Below, in pieces: positions 1 through 10,139 of a DNA stretch of 24,829 bases. The translations under genes and the position numbers were made by a program. Positions within the stretch are counted from its first letter, which is position 1. Each line of letters opens with the position of its first letter. The stretch is taken from assembly GCA_003221985.1 (NCBI GenBank), contig QHUQ01000124.1, forward strand, positions 1 to 24,829. The letters run 5' to 3'. The notes below the pieces were generated by a model. It was not told the DNA's origin. It worked only from the letters and a program-made list of their open reading frames with translations, and ran no database searches. The stretch comes from Gemmatimonadota bacterium (GTDB lineage Bacteria > Gemmatimonadota > Gemmatimonadetes > Gemmatimonadales > GWC2-71-9).

Positions 1-405
1 ACGCCGGAAGAGATCGCCGACGCGACGAAACTGTCGCTCGAGGTCGTGCAGTCGCTCGCCGCGCTCAACACGGGCGACGTGCGGCTCGACGCGCCGCTCG
101 ACCCCGACGGCGATCGCTCCCTGATCGAGCGCTTCATCGCCGAGGATCTGCCGGACACGGAAGATCAGGCGATGGACCGCTTCCTGTCGGACGAGATCGA
201 GCAGGCGCTCAACACCCTGCAGCGGCGTGATGCGAAGGTGCTCCGTCTGTACTTCGGTTTGGACGGCGGCCGGGAGCACACGCTGGAAGAGATCGGCGGG
301 ATGCTGGGGGTGACTCGCGAGCGCGTGCGCCAGCTGCGCGACCGTGCATTGAAGCGGCTGCGCGATGGCGATGTCGGCAAGGCGCTGGCGAGCTTCGCGG
401 CGTAA
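1..405 (+). CDS. RpoD/SigA-type sigma-70 factor, C-terminal part (5' end outside window)
   Basis: This is the C-terminal end of an RNA polymerase sigma-70 factor, which directs the core enzyme to promoters. The frame is open from base 1 and stops with TAA at 403-405, giving about 134 visible residues. The visible part covers the end of region 3 and all of region 4. Region 4.1 is the stretch around KVLRLYFGLDGG, and region 4.2 is the helix-turn-helix TLEEIGGMLGVTRERVRQL that reads the -35 element. Region 4 matches group 1/2 (RpoD-like) factors rather than short ECF factors. The sequence LRDRALKRLR replaces the usual IEAKALRKLR of primary factors, so a group 2 paralogue is possible. The 5' portion (regions 1-2) lies outside the window. 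A palindromic, terminator-like repeat follows the gene. Confidence 0.9.
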   Translation, partial: TPEEIADATKLSLEVVQSLAALNTGDVRLDAPLDPDGDRSLIERFIAEDLPDTEDQAMDRFLSDEIEQALNTLQRRDAKVLRLYFGLDGGREHTLEEIGGMLGVTRERVRQLRDRALKRLRDGDVGKALASFAA

Positions 406-410
406 AACTA

Positions 411-426
411 CTAGACGTCTAGACGT
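411..426. repeat. Two tandem copies of the 8-mer CTAGACGT
   Basis: The 16 bases are CTAGACGT repeated twice. They contain two overlapping 12-bp palindromes, CTAGACGTCTAG and ACGTCTAGACGT. They lie six bases after the sigma factor stop codon. The function is unknown. It could be a small simple-sequence repeat or a DNA-binding site. Confidence 0.6.
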
Positions 427-443
427 GTAGGTGGTGGAATGGT

Positions 444-481
444 AGGGGCGCAGCATGCTGCGCCCCTTCTGTTTTTGGTCT
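444..481 (+). terminator. 24-bp perfect palindromic repeat (copy 1) with T-rich tail
   Basis: Positions 444-467 are a perfect 24-bp palindrome with core GGCGCAGCATGCTGCGCC, followed by TCTGTTTTTGG. As RNA it would form a 10-12 bp GC hairpin followed by a U-tract, so it could end the sigma factor transcript. The same core recurs at 4383-4412 and 10021-10044. It is therefore better seen as a dispersed repeat that may serve as a terminator. Confidence 0.65.
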
Positions 482-493
482 AGTTTTTCCCCC

Positions 494-1255
494 GTGATTC
501 AATCCATAGGCCGGCGCTCCATCTCCGCCGTCGAGTCCGTCGGCCGGGTGGGCTACTTCGTGACGGACATGGTGCGTGCCCTGCCCGACATCGGGACATG
601 GCTGCGGCCGCTCATCGTCCAGATGCGGCGCGTCGGCGTGGATTCGCTGCCGGTCGCGCTCTTCATCGCCGCCTTCACCGGCGTCGTGCTCGCCCTGCAG
701 GCCTCGTATACCTTCACCGGCGCGGTCCCGCTCTACTTCGTGGGGACACTGGTGGGCAAGACGATGATGCTGGAGCTCGGCCCGGTGCTGGCCGGCCTCG
801 CCCTCGCCGGCAGGGTGGGGGCGAGCATGGCTGCAGAGCTGGGCACCATGACGGTCACCGAGCAGGTCGATGCGCTCGAGACCCTCGCCTACGACCCGCA
901 GAGCTATCTCGTGCTCCCGCGCGTGCTCGCGGGCACGCTCATGTTTCCGGTGATCGTGGCCTTCGCGATCGCCACCGGCATCATCACCGGGTGGCTCACG
1001 AGCCTCGTGCTGCTCGACCTGTCCACGCCCGATTTCATCAAGGGACTCAAGCTGTTTTATCTGTTCAAGGACATCTGGTTCGGGCTGCTGAAGAGCGCCA
1101 GCTTCGGATTCACGATCACGCTCGTCGGCTGCGTCGTCGGGCTGTCGACGCGGGGCGGGGCGGAAGGCGTCGGCCGCAGCACCACCCGGACGGTGGTGTA
1201 CTCGGCCATCCTGATCCTGGTGCTCGATGCCTTCTGGGCGGTGGTCCTGCTGTGA
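494..1255 (+). CDS. mlaE: MlaE-family ABC transporter permease
   Basis: This is the inner membrane permease of an Mla-type ABC system that moves phospholipids between inner and outer membrane. The protein is 253 aa from the GTG at 494, the usual family length. An in-frame ATG at 455 lies inside the palindromic repeat and would add an unlikely leader, so I prefer the GTG; no clear Shine-Dalgarno is visible. Several hydrophobic segments are present (near residues 50-75, 95-120, 140-175, 200-225 and at the C-terminus). The conserved family motif ELGTMTVTEQVDAL starts at residue 115. The gene overlaps the ATPase gene by GTGA (1252-1255), so translation is probably coupled. The identification of the family is firm; the lipid substrate is inferred from it. 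Confidence 0.92.
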   Translation: MIQSIGRRSISAVESVGRVGYFVTDMVRALPDIGTWLRPLIVQMRRVGVDSLPVALFIAAFTGVVLALQASYTFTGAVPLYFVGTLVGKTMMLELGPVLAGLALAGRVGASMAAELGTMTVTEQVDALETLAYDPQSYLVLPRVLAGTLMFPVIVAFAIATGIITGWLTSLVLLDLSTPDFIKGLKLFYLFKDIWFGLLKSASFGFTITLVGCVVGLSTRGGAEGVGRSTTRTVVYSAILILVLDAFWAVVLL

Positions 1256-1977
1256 TCGAATTCCAGGACCTCCACAAGGCATTCGACGACAAGCAGGTCC
1301 TCCAGGGATTGTCACTCGAGATTCGGGATGCCGAAACGGTCGTCATCATCGGTTATTCAGGGACCGGCAAGAGCGTGGCCCTGAAGCACATCGTCGGCCT
1401 GTTGCACCCCGATGCGGGCGACGTCATCGTTGACGGCCTGGCCGTCAGCACGCTCGATCGCGACGGGCTCACCGCGCTGCGTCAGCGCATCGGCTATGTC
1501 TTCCAGTTCGCGGCGCTGTTCGACTCGCTGAGCGTGGCCGACAACCTCGCCCTGGGTCTGCGGCGCCGGGGCCTGGGGGACGAGGAGATCGAGGAACGGG
1601 TGCGCGAAGCGCTGGCGCTGGTGGATCTTTCGGGGACCGGCGAGCAGATGCCGGCCGAGCTGTCGGGAGGCATGCGCAAGCGGGTCGGCATCGCGCGGGC
1701 GATCGCACTCCGGCCGCGCTACATCCTCTATGACGAGCCGACCACGGGACTCGATCCGGTGACGTCCGCGGTGATCGACCGGCTCATGGTGCGAACGCGT
1801 GAGCACCTCGGCGTGACGGGAGTCGTCGTGACGCACGACATGCGCAGCGCCTACACCGTCGGTGACCGGATCGCGATGCTGTACGAAGGGCGTATCCGGC
1901 AGGTGGGCAGCGTCGAGGAAATCCAGGGGACGGAGGATCCCGTCGTGCGCCAGTTCATCGAGGGGCGGGCCGAGTGA
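1252..1977 (+). CDS. mlaF: MlaF-type ABC transporter ATP-binding protein
   Basis: This is the cytoplasmic ATPase of the Mla lipid transporter, 241 aa. The start is the GTG at 1252 that overlaps the mlaE stop; the open frame extends further upstream but that part is only a shadow of mlaE. The visible motifs are Walker A GYSGTGKS (residues 34-41), a Q-loop around FQFAALFDSL, the ABC signature LSGGM (137-141), Walker B ILYDEP (158-163) and the H-loop histidine in VTHD (His195). The signature LSGGMRKRVGIARAI, with RKR rather than QQR, is typical of MlaF/Mkl/Ttg2A proteins. The gene overlaps mlaD by GTGA (1974-1977). Confidence 0.95.
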   Translation: MIEFQDLHKAFDDKQVLQGLSLEIRDAETVVIIGYSGTGKSVALKHIVGLLHPDAGDVIVDGLAVSTLDRDGLTALRQRIGYVFQFAALFDSLSVADNLALGLRRRGLGDEEIEERVREALALVDLSGTGEQMPAELSGGMRKRVGIARAIALRPRYILYDEPTTGLDPVTSAVIDRLMVRTREHLGVTGVVVTHDMRSAYTVGDRIAMLYEGRIRQVGSVEEIQGTEDPVVRQFIEGRAE

Positions 1978-2981
1978 AGCGCGAGAACGAGTTTGCCGTC
2001 GGCGTCGTTGTCATCGCCGCGCTCGCGCTGGTCGTGGGTGGTGCGCTGTGGCTCTCCGGCGCGCACCTCGGGAAGACGGAGGCGGTGTATGTCGCCCGCT
2101 TCCGGACCGTCGGGGGCCTCGGGGCGGGAAGCCCGGTCGTGCTGCGCGGCGTCCGTGTCGGGCGCATCGAATCGATTCGGCTGGCTCCGGGAAACTGGGT
2201 GGAGGCCGATCTCAAGATTTACGCGGGCGTCACGCCGCCCGCGAAGCCGGCGGTCATCGCCGCCTCGGCGTCGTTGTTCGGCGAGTGGGCGGCGACATTG
2301 ATTTCGAGCGAACCACCGCCTGTCGATCCCAACATTCGGCAGGCGCTCGCAGAAGCCGAGGCGGTGGGCGGCGGCAAGTGGCCGGGCGCCACGCTCCCCG
2401 ACATCGGCCAGCTCACCGCGCAGGCCAGCCGCATCGCGACCGACATCGGAACGGTCGCGGCGCGAGTGCAGAGCGCGTTCGATACGCAGGCGGTGATGGA
2501 CCTGCGCCGCTCGATCCATGACTTCGGTCAGGTGGCCGATCGGCTGGTGCGCGTGACGAATGAGCAGGCGGACGTCATCGGCGACGTCGGCTCCAACCTG
2601 CAACACGGCTCAGACGCGTTGGCTCGTGCCGCCACGGACCTGAGGACGACGCTGGGCCGGGTGGATACGGCGACCAATCAGGGACAGCTCGCGACTATCC
2701 TCAATAACACGGCTGCCACCAGTACCGATTTGCGCAGCGCGTCACAGGACTTCCGCCAGCTCATGGCGGCGGCGAACCGGAATCAGGAGAGCCTCGTGCG
2801 GGTGCTGCAGAACGCCGACACCATCTTCTCGCGTATCTCGAACCGCAGCGGCACGCTCGGCCTGCTCGTCGCCGATTCGGCGCTCTATCGCGAGACGACG
2901 CTCACGATGATCCAATTACGGCAATTGCTGTCCGATATTCAGGCGAATCCGCGGAAGTATTTCACGTTCTCTGTCTTCTAA
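1974..2981 (+). CDS. mlaD: MlaD-family MCE-domain protein
   Basis: This is the membrane-anchored periplasmic substrate-binding part of the Mla complex, 335 aa from a GTG that overlaps the mlaF stop. One N-terminal membrane segment lies at about residues 9-29. The MCE domain follows, with the hallmark stretch FRTVGGLGAGSPVVLRGVRV at about residues 43-62. The rest is a long helical region (about residues 130-335) rich in Gln, Ala and Asn, consistent with the coiled tails of MCE proteins longer than E. coli MlaD (about 180 aa). Such tails form a tube or bridge across the periplasm in other MCE proteins; that role here is inference. No mlaB or mlaC follows. Confidence 0.9.
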   Translation: MKRENEFAVGVVVIAALALVVGGALWLSGAHLGKTEAVYVARFRTVGGLGAGSPVVLRGVRVGRIESIRLAPGNWVEADLKIYAGVTPPAKPAVIAASASLFGEWAATLISSEPPPVDPNIRQALAEAEAVGGGKWPGATLPDIGQLTAQASRIATDIGTVAARVQSAFDTQAVMDLRRSIHDFGQVADRLVRVTNEQADVIGDVGSNLQHGSDALARAATDLRTTLGRVDTATNQGQLATILNNTAATSTDLRSASQDFRQLMAAANRNQESLVRVLQNADTIFSRISNRSGTLGLLVADSALYRETTLTMIQLRQLLSDIQANPRKYFTFSVF

Positions 2982-2983
2982 CA

Positions 2984-3094
2984 AATGCGAAATGCGGAAT
3001 GCGGAATGCGAAGTCTCAAGGCGAGTTCGTGCGCTTCGGTCGGGCACGGTGTTCTCTTGAGTAATTCCGCATTTCGCATTCCGCATTTCGCATT
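2984..3094. repeat. Inverted clusters of 7-bp tandem repeats (AATGCGR) forming a long hairpin
   Basis: Positions 2984-3011 hold four tandem 7-mers AATGCGA/AATGCGG. Positions 3063-3094 hold the same kind of unit in the opposite orientation. The outermost 20 bases (2984-3003 and 3075-3094) are perfect inverted complements. The 71-bp middle carries a further inner pair, CTCAAG/CTTGAG. The element fills nearly the whole gap between mlaD and the Nudix gene and ends 3 bp before its ATG. It could terminate mlaD transcription or bury the downstream start. Its composition (AATGC-rich) differs from the flanking genes. Confidence 0.8.
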
Positions 3095-3097
3095 CAA

Positions 3098-3577
3098 ATG
3101 ACCCGTCGCCGGGGGAAGGCCCCCAAGCCACAAGCCCGCGCCCAGCGCGAAACCAGCGCCGGGGGCGTCGTTTTCCGGCGCGGCCCTCCCCCCGACGGGC
3201 AGGTGCGCTTTCTCTTGATTCGCGACTCGTACAAGAACTGGGGATTCCCCAAGGGGCACCTCGAGCCGGGGGAGCCGCCGGCCGAAGCCGCCCGGCGGGA
3301 AGTCACCGAGGAGACCGGCCTGCAGGATCTGGTGCTGCACGGCCCGATCAAGGTGATCGACTGGTATTTCCGGTTCCGTGGCAAGACCGTCCACAAGTAC
3401 TGTCACTTTTTTCTGTTCGAGTCGCGGCGCGGCGATCCGGTGCCGGAGGAAGGCGAAGGCATCACCGCCTGCGTCTGGCACCCGTTCGACGACGCGCGGC
3501 AGACGGTGAGCTACGACAACGCCCGCGAGGTGCTGCAACAGGCCGCGGAGATGCAACAGGCGCTGGTGCAGACATGA
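3098..3577 (+). CDS. Nudix hydrolase
   Basis: This is a 159-aa Nudix-family pyrophosphohydrolase, which cleaves nucleoside diphosphates linked to another group. The Nudix box GX5EX7REUXEEXGU is complete at residues 53-75 (GHLEPGE, then REVTEETGL), including the metal-binding REVTEE glutamates. The early ETSAGGVVFRR strand and the WGFPKGHLEPGE stretch resemble the diadenosine tetraphosphate hydrolase/MutT-like branch. The substrate cannot be read from the sequence. The N-terminus is very basic (TRRRGKAPKPQAR). The ATG lies 3 bp after an inverted-repeat element and has no Shine-Dalgarno. The stop overlaps the next gene by ATGA. Confidence 0.92.
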   Translation: MTRRRGKAPKPQARAQRETSAGGVVFRRGPPPDGQVRFLLIRDSYKNWGFPKGHLEPGEPPAEAARREVTEETGLQDLVLHGPIKVIDWYFRFRGKTVHKYCHFFLFESRRGDPVPEEGEGITACVWHPFDDARQTVSYDNAREVLQQAAEMQQALVQT

Positions 3578-4365
3578 GCGGCGCCGGCGCCGCCGCCTAT
3601 CCCGTCGTCCCGGTGTTCCATCCCCGCCGCGACGCGCGCCGGGCGGTGAAGCGCGGCTATCCGCGCGGCGCCGGCAGCGTGCGCTTGTGTCGCAGCATCC
3701 AGGCGGTGGAGCGGCTCCTCGACCAACGGCTCGTCGACGCCGTTGTGCTGGACGTGCGCCATTGCGATGGTGAGGGACTGGCCCTGCCGGCGCGCTTTCC
3801 GCGCATTCCGATGTATGCGCTGTGCGCGGTGCGACCCGATGATGGCGTCCTGCTCGCCTCCTGCCGGGATGCCGGCTTCACCGGCGTGCTGGTCGAGGGC
3901 GTCGACAACGCCGTCGCCGGCGAATGGATCGCCGCTCGCACCGCGCAGGTTGCCCGGCGGTTGGCCCTCGCGGACGCGCCACGGCTCTTGCGACTCACAG
4001 ACCGCTTGCAACTCGCGGCTTGGGAAGAGGTCCTGCGCCGGGCCGGCACGCCGACCAAGACGGGGCACGTCGCCCAGGCGCTGCGCATCACGCGGGAGCA
4101 TCTGTCGCGCGAGTTCGGGGCAGGAGGGGCGCCGAATCTCAAGCGCGTCATCGATCTCGCCCGCGCCGCCTGCGCCGCGGACCTGCTCGGCAACCCGGGG
4201 TACTCGGTGCGTTGCGTCGTGCGGATACTGGGCTACGCCTCACCCAGCCATTTGGCGGGCGCGGCTCGTCGGGTTGCGGGGGCGACACCGCAGGAACTTC
4301 GTGAGCTCGGTCCGCGGGGTGTTTTGACGAGGTTTCTGAAAGGTCGGACGAGGTCACGGGTGTAG
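3574..4365 (+). CDS. AraC-type helix-turn-helix protein with receiver-like N-terminus
   Basis: This is a probable transcription factor of 263 aa. Residues about 158-250 resemble the AraC/XylS DNA-binding domain. A first HTH lies around HVAQALRITREHLSREF, and a second half includes VRCVVRILGYASPSHLAGAAR, the usual place of the LGYsspshFsRaFrr motif. The N-terminal half (about residues 15-150) has alternating strands and helices, with VDAVVLDVRH at the position where receiver domains carry the phosphorylated Asp, so it may be a degenerate receiver; this is inference. The ATG overlaps the Nudix stop (ATGA), so the two are co-translated. It resembles response-regulator/AraC hybrids but lacks a clear acidic pocket. 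Confidence 0.7.
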   Translation: MSGAGAAAYPVVPVFHPRRDARRAVKRGYPRGAGSVRLCRSIQAVERLLDQRLVDAVVLDVRHCDGEGLALPARFPRIPMYALCAVRPDDGVLLASCRDAGFTGVLVEGVDNAVAGEWIAARTAQVARRLALADAPRLLRLTDRLQLAAWEEVLRRAGTPTKTGHVAQALRITREHLSREFGAGGAPNLKRVIDLARAACAADLLGNPGYSVRCVVRILGYASPSHLAGAARRVAGATPQELRELGPRGVLTRFLKGRTRSRV

Positions 4366-4382
4366 GAGCCCGAGTGGTTGGG

Positions 4383-4412
4383 TGTAGGGGCGCAGCATGC
4401 TGCGCCCCTACA
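4383..4412. repeat. 30-bp perfect palindromic repeat (copy 2)
   Basis: The 30 bases are a perfect palindrome around the core GGCGCAGCATGCTGCGCC, flanked by TGTAGG and CCTACA. It is the same family as 444-467 and 10021-10044, with longer matching arms. It lies 18 bp after the AraC-type gene and about 70 bp before atpA. It has no T-tract, so a terminator role is less clear than for copy 1. Confidence 0.8.
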
Positions 4413-4430
4413 TGACACATTTCGACGTCG

Positions 4431-4465
4431 TTGCAGCACCTCGTGCCTTGTGATATTTTTCACAA
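4431..4465 (+). promoter_or_regulatory. Likely atpA promoter overlapped by a Rex/CRP-type operator
   Basis: TTGTGATATTTTTCACAA at 4448-4465 is a perfect 6-6-6 inverted repeat (TTGTGA-N6-TCACAA). It differs from the Rex redox-repressor consensus TTGTGAAATTTTTCACAA at one base and also fits the TGTGA-N6-TCACA core of CRP-type sites. A possible promoter, TTGCAG (4431-4436) with 17-bp spacing to TATTTT (4454-4459), puts the -10 inside the operator, which suits repression. The site ends 19 bp before the atpA ATG. The stretch is strikingly AT-rich for this genome. Rex is known to control respiratory and ATP synthase genes in other bacteria; which regulator acts here is inference. Confidence 0.6.
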
Positions 4466-4484
4466 TCTCTCAACCGGTATCCCC

Positions 4485-8333
<3,849 letters not shown>

Positions 8334-8334
<1 letters not shown>

Positions 8335-8588
8335 TGCACGTATCGGTCATTTCAGCCGAGCGCTCGGTTTTCGAGGGCGAGGCGGATGCCGTCGTGGCGC
8401 CCGCCTATGACGGATTGGTGGGAATTCTTCCGCGCCACGCGCCCTTTATGACCCTGTTGGGCAACGGAATCGTGAAAGTCAGCCGGTCAGGGGATTTCAC
8501 CAGATTGCGCGTCGAAGGGGGGTTTCTCCAAGTGGCCGGGGACAGGGTCCATGTCGTTGCCCGGAAGGCGAGTACGGCGGACTATTGA
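8334..8588 (+). CDS. atpC: F1 ATP synthase subunit epsilon, short form
   Basis: This is the epsilon subunit, which links gamma to the c-ring and in many bacteria also inhibits ATP hydrolysis. At 84 aa it contains only the N-terminal beta-sandwich, with the typical VVAPAYDGLVGILPRHAPFM stretch at about residues 21-40. The C-terminal two-helix inhibitory domain of the 130-140 aa form is absent. Short epsilons of this kind are known from the Bacteroidota/Chlorobi side of the tree. The next promoter's -35 overlaps the stop codon, so the short form is a real end rather than a visible frameshift. The start overlaps the atpD stop by one base. Confidence 0.92.
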
Positions 8589-8613
8589 CTTCTGCAACAC
8601 TTTTTCCAACCGT
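8585..8613 (+). promoter_or_regulatory. Promoter for the 8696 outer membrane protein gene
   Basis: TTGACT (8585-8590), a 17-bp spacer and AACCGT (8608-8613) resemble a sigma-70 promoter. The -35 overlaps the atpC stop codon. The block WACCGTAG at the same distance from TTGACT recurs upstream of the 10850 gene, which supports the call. The predicted transcript has a leader of about 75 nt that begins near the small palindrome GGCTAGTTAGCC (8620-8631). Confidence 0.55.
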
Positions 8614-8695
8614 AGACCCGGCTAGTTAGCCCTGTTTACGGCACCTCTCGGTTCTGTGTCGTCTTGTGCAGCACTTCTCTCCTAGGAGGCGGGAC

Positions 8696-9256
8696 ATGAA
8701 GCGTATTACGCTGGCAGTGTTGGCAGCGGCGGGGTTTACCATGGCAATGGCCACGCCGGCTGTCGCGCAGAGCGGAACGACGCTCGGCGTAGGTGTGGGA
8801 CTCACGTTGCCCATGGGCGACTACAAGGACACGAACGTTTGGGGCGATAAGGCGGGCTTCCATTTCGGCGTCGGCGCCGGCTTCGCGCTCGGGAGCGCGC
8901 CGGTACGCGCCCGCGTCGAGCTAAGTTACTCGCAGACGAAACACGATGGTTTTGACGGCAATACGAAACTGCTCGGTGGAATGGTGAGCTTGGTGTATCC
9001 CTTCCAGACCGCCGGCAGTATCAAGCCGTACATCTTGGCTGGCGTGGGCGTCAACAGGATCAAGGAGAGCGTTCTCGATTCGTCCGAGACGAAAGTCGGC
9101 TTCGGTGGCGGCGCTGGTGTCCGCTTCCCCATGAGCTCGATGAGTGTCTTCGTGGAGGCTCGGTATCTGACGACCGGGAAGGCTTTTGGCATAGCGAAGT
9201 TCTCGCGGCTCCCCATCACGGTTGGCGTGCAGTTCCCGCTCGGCGCCAAGAAGTAG
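8696..9256 (+). CDS. Secreted outer membrane beta-barrel protein
   Basis: The protein is 186 aa with a clear signal peptide (MKRITLAVLAAAGFTMAMA, cleavage after AVA at about residue 23). The mature part is a run of short alternating strands (VGVGLTLPMGDY, FHFGVGAGFALG, YILAGVGVNRI, VGFGGGAGVRFP, FVEARYLTTG, ITVGVQFPLG). This is the pattern of an 8-stranded OmpX/OmpA-type barrel. The ATG at 8696 is preceded by a perfect AGGAGG (8684-8689). The gene is a single unit between its own promoter and a strong terminator. The exact role is unknown; candidates are an adhesin, a small-molecule pore or a structural barrel. Confidence 0.85.
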   Translation: MKRITLAVLAAAGFTMAMATPAVAQSGTTLGVGVGLTLPMGDYKDTNVWGDKAGFHFGVGAGFALGSAPVRARVELSYSQTKHDGFDGNTKLLGGMVSLVYPFQTAGSIKPYILAGVGVNRIKESVLDSSETKVGFGGGAGVRFPMSSMSVFVEARYLTTGKAFGIAKFSRLPITVGVQFPLGAKK

Positions 9257-9322
9257 GTTTCGGCAGGTTGTAAGACGACCTCACGCGGCGTGAGCCGCGT
9301 CACGCGGTCGCGCGTAAACGGT

Positions 9323-9360
9323 GGCCCGTCAGCACTCTAGCTGACGGGCCATCGAGTTTT
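9323..9360 (+). terminator. Rho-independent terminator after the 8696 gene
   Basis: GGCCCGTCAGC (9323-9333) pairs perfectly with GCTGACGGGCC (9340-9350) around a 6-nt loop. It is followed by ATCGAGTTTT ending in a T-tract at 9357-9360. This is an 11-bp GC-rich stem placed between two rightward genes. Confidence 0.85.
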
Positions 9361-9375
9361 CTGACGGGCGCACGC

Positions 9376-9404
9376 TTGACAGAGAATGACGTCGTTCTTA
9401 ACGA
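9376..9404 (+). promoter_or_regulatory. Promoter for the 9444 outer membrane protein gene
   Basis: TTGACA (9376-9381) is a perfect -35. It is followed after 17 bp by TAACGA (9399-9404) and then TG, giving the pattern TTGACW-N17-WAMCGWWG shared with the promoters at 8585 and 10760. It lies just after the terminator of the previous gene, with a leader of about 35 nt. Confidence 0.6.
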
Positions 9405-9443
9405 TGTGGCGGTTTTCACCACCCCAACTGGAGGTCCTCGGTT

Positions 9444-10016
9444 ATGCGGAAGCTCTTCGGCGGGTTGGTTTTGGCGGCGCTCGCGCTGTCGCTCCCCGCG
9501 GCGGCACAGGCTCAGCGGCGCGCGGCCGCGGCCGGCGGCGCCCAACACGAGTTCGGCGTCGATGTCGGCGCCGCCTACTTCAGCTCGAATGTCACCGGCG
9601 TGTCTGGCGGCATCGTGATCGTGACGCCACTCGATCTGCGAATCGGCTTTGTACCGCGCGCTGGTAACAAAATGATGTGGGAGCCGCGGTTGAGCCTGAA
9701 TTTCAGCACGGTGGGTGGGAACACTGCCTACGTCTTCACCCCCGGCATCAACATGTTGTATGCCAACAGCAGCGGCGGTCACCGGCGCGGAATGTATTTC
9801 ACCGGTGGGGCCGGACTGGTGCTGGGCGATTTAGGTGCTGGCAGTGGCACGGCCGTGAAGCTCGAAGGAGGGGTCGGCTGGCGGAAGCCGTACGAAGGCG
9901 CGGCCTGGCGTTATGAGGTGGGCTTGCAGTGGGTCTCTTCGAGTAACGAGCTGGCCCCCGCATACGCGGATTACATCGCGATCGGTGGCCGCATCGGCAT
10001 TTCACTCTGGCACTAG
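9444..10016 (+). CDS. Secreted outer membrane beta-barrel-like protein
   Basis: The protein is 190 aa with a signal peptide (MRKLFGGLVLAALALSLPAAAQA, cleavage after AQA at about residue 23). The mature part is rich in Gly, Ala and aromatic residues in alternating strands (FGVDVGAAYFSS, LRIGFVPRAG, WEPRLSLNFST, YFTGGAGLVLG, YEVGLQWVSSS, IAIGGRIGISLW). It ends in a strand with a terminal aromatic pair (LWH), as barrel proteins often do. The ATG follows GGAGG (9430-9434) at good spacing. No specific family is recognised. It is one of four consecutive secreted-protein genes. Confidence 0.75.
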   Translation: MRKLFGGLVLAALALSLPAAAQAQRRAAAAGGAQHEFGVDVGAAYFSSNVTGVSGGIVIVTPLDLRIGFVPRAGNKMMWEPRLSLNFSTVGGNTAYVFTPGINMLYANSSGGHRRGMYFTGGAGLVLGDLGAGSGTAVKLEGGVGWRKPYEGAAWRYEVGLQWVSSSNELAPAYADYIAIGGRIGISLWH

Positions 10017-10020
10017 TAGT

Positions 10021-10044
10021 AGTGGCGCAGCATGCTGCGCCCCT
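10021..10044. repeat. Palindromic repeat (copy 3), one arm base changed
   Basis: This is the same 24-bp element as at 444-467 with one mismatch between the arms (T at 10023 opposite C at 10042). The core GGCGCAGCATGCTGCGCC (10024-10041) is intact. It starts five bases after the stop of the 9444 gene. Confidence 0.8.
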
Positions 10045-10049
10045 CCATG

Positions 10050-10098
10050 AGCGCGGCGTTCCGGATCCTTACAGGACAAGCCTCCGGAACGCCGCGCT
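10050..10098 (+). terminator. Strong 16-bp hairpin between two secreted-protein genes
   Basis: AGCGCGGCGTTCCGGA (10050-10065) and TCCGGAACGCCGCGCT (10083-10098) are perfect 16-bp inverted complements with a 17-nt loop. No T-tract follows. It may be a terminator or an RNA 3' stabiliser for the 9444 gene, or an attenuating structure in front of the 10140 gene, whose start is about 40 bp further on. Confidence 0.6.
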
Positions 10099-10139
10099 GT
10101 TCGTCGGGTAACCTTCGCACCACATCTCGAGGAGCTGGT

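Noticed and set aside
455..493. ATG at 455 as the start of mlaE
   Set aside because: The codon lies inside the dispersed palindrome and adds a leader not expected in the family; the GTG at 494 gives the usual length.
598..1251. Long N-terminal extension of the mlaF frame into mlaE
   Set aside because: The text is low-complexity Arg/Ala antiframe; ATPase homology begins at the GTG at 1252.
2984..3094. CRISPR array
   Set aside because: The unit is only 7 bp, tandem without spacers, and inverted rather than direct; no cas genes are near.
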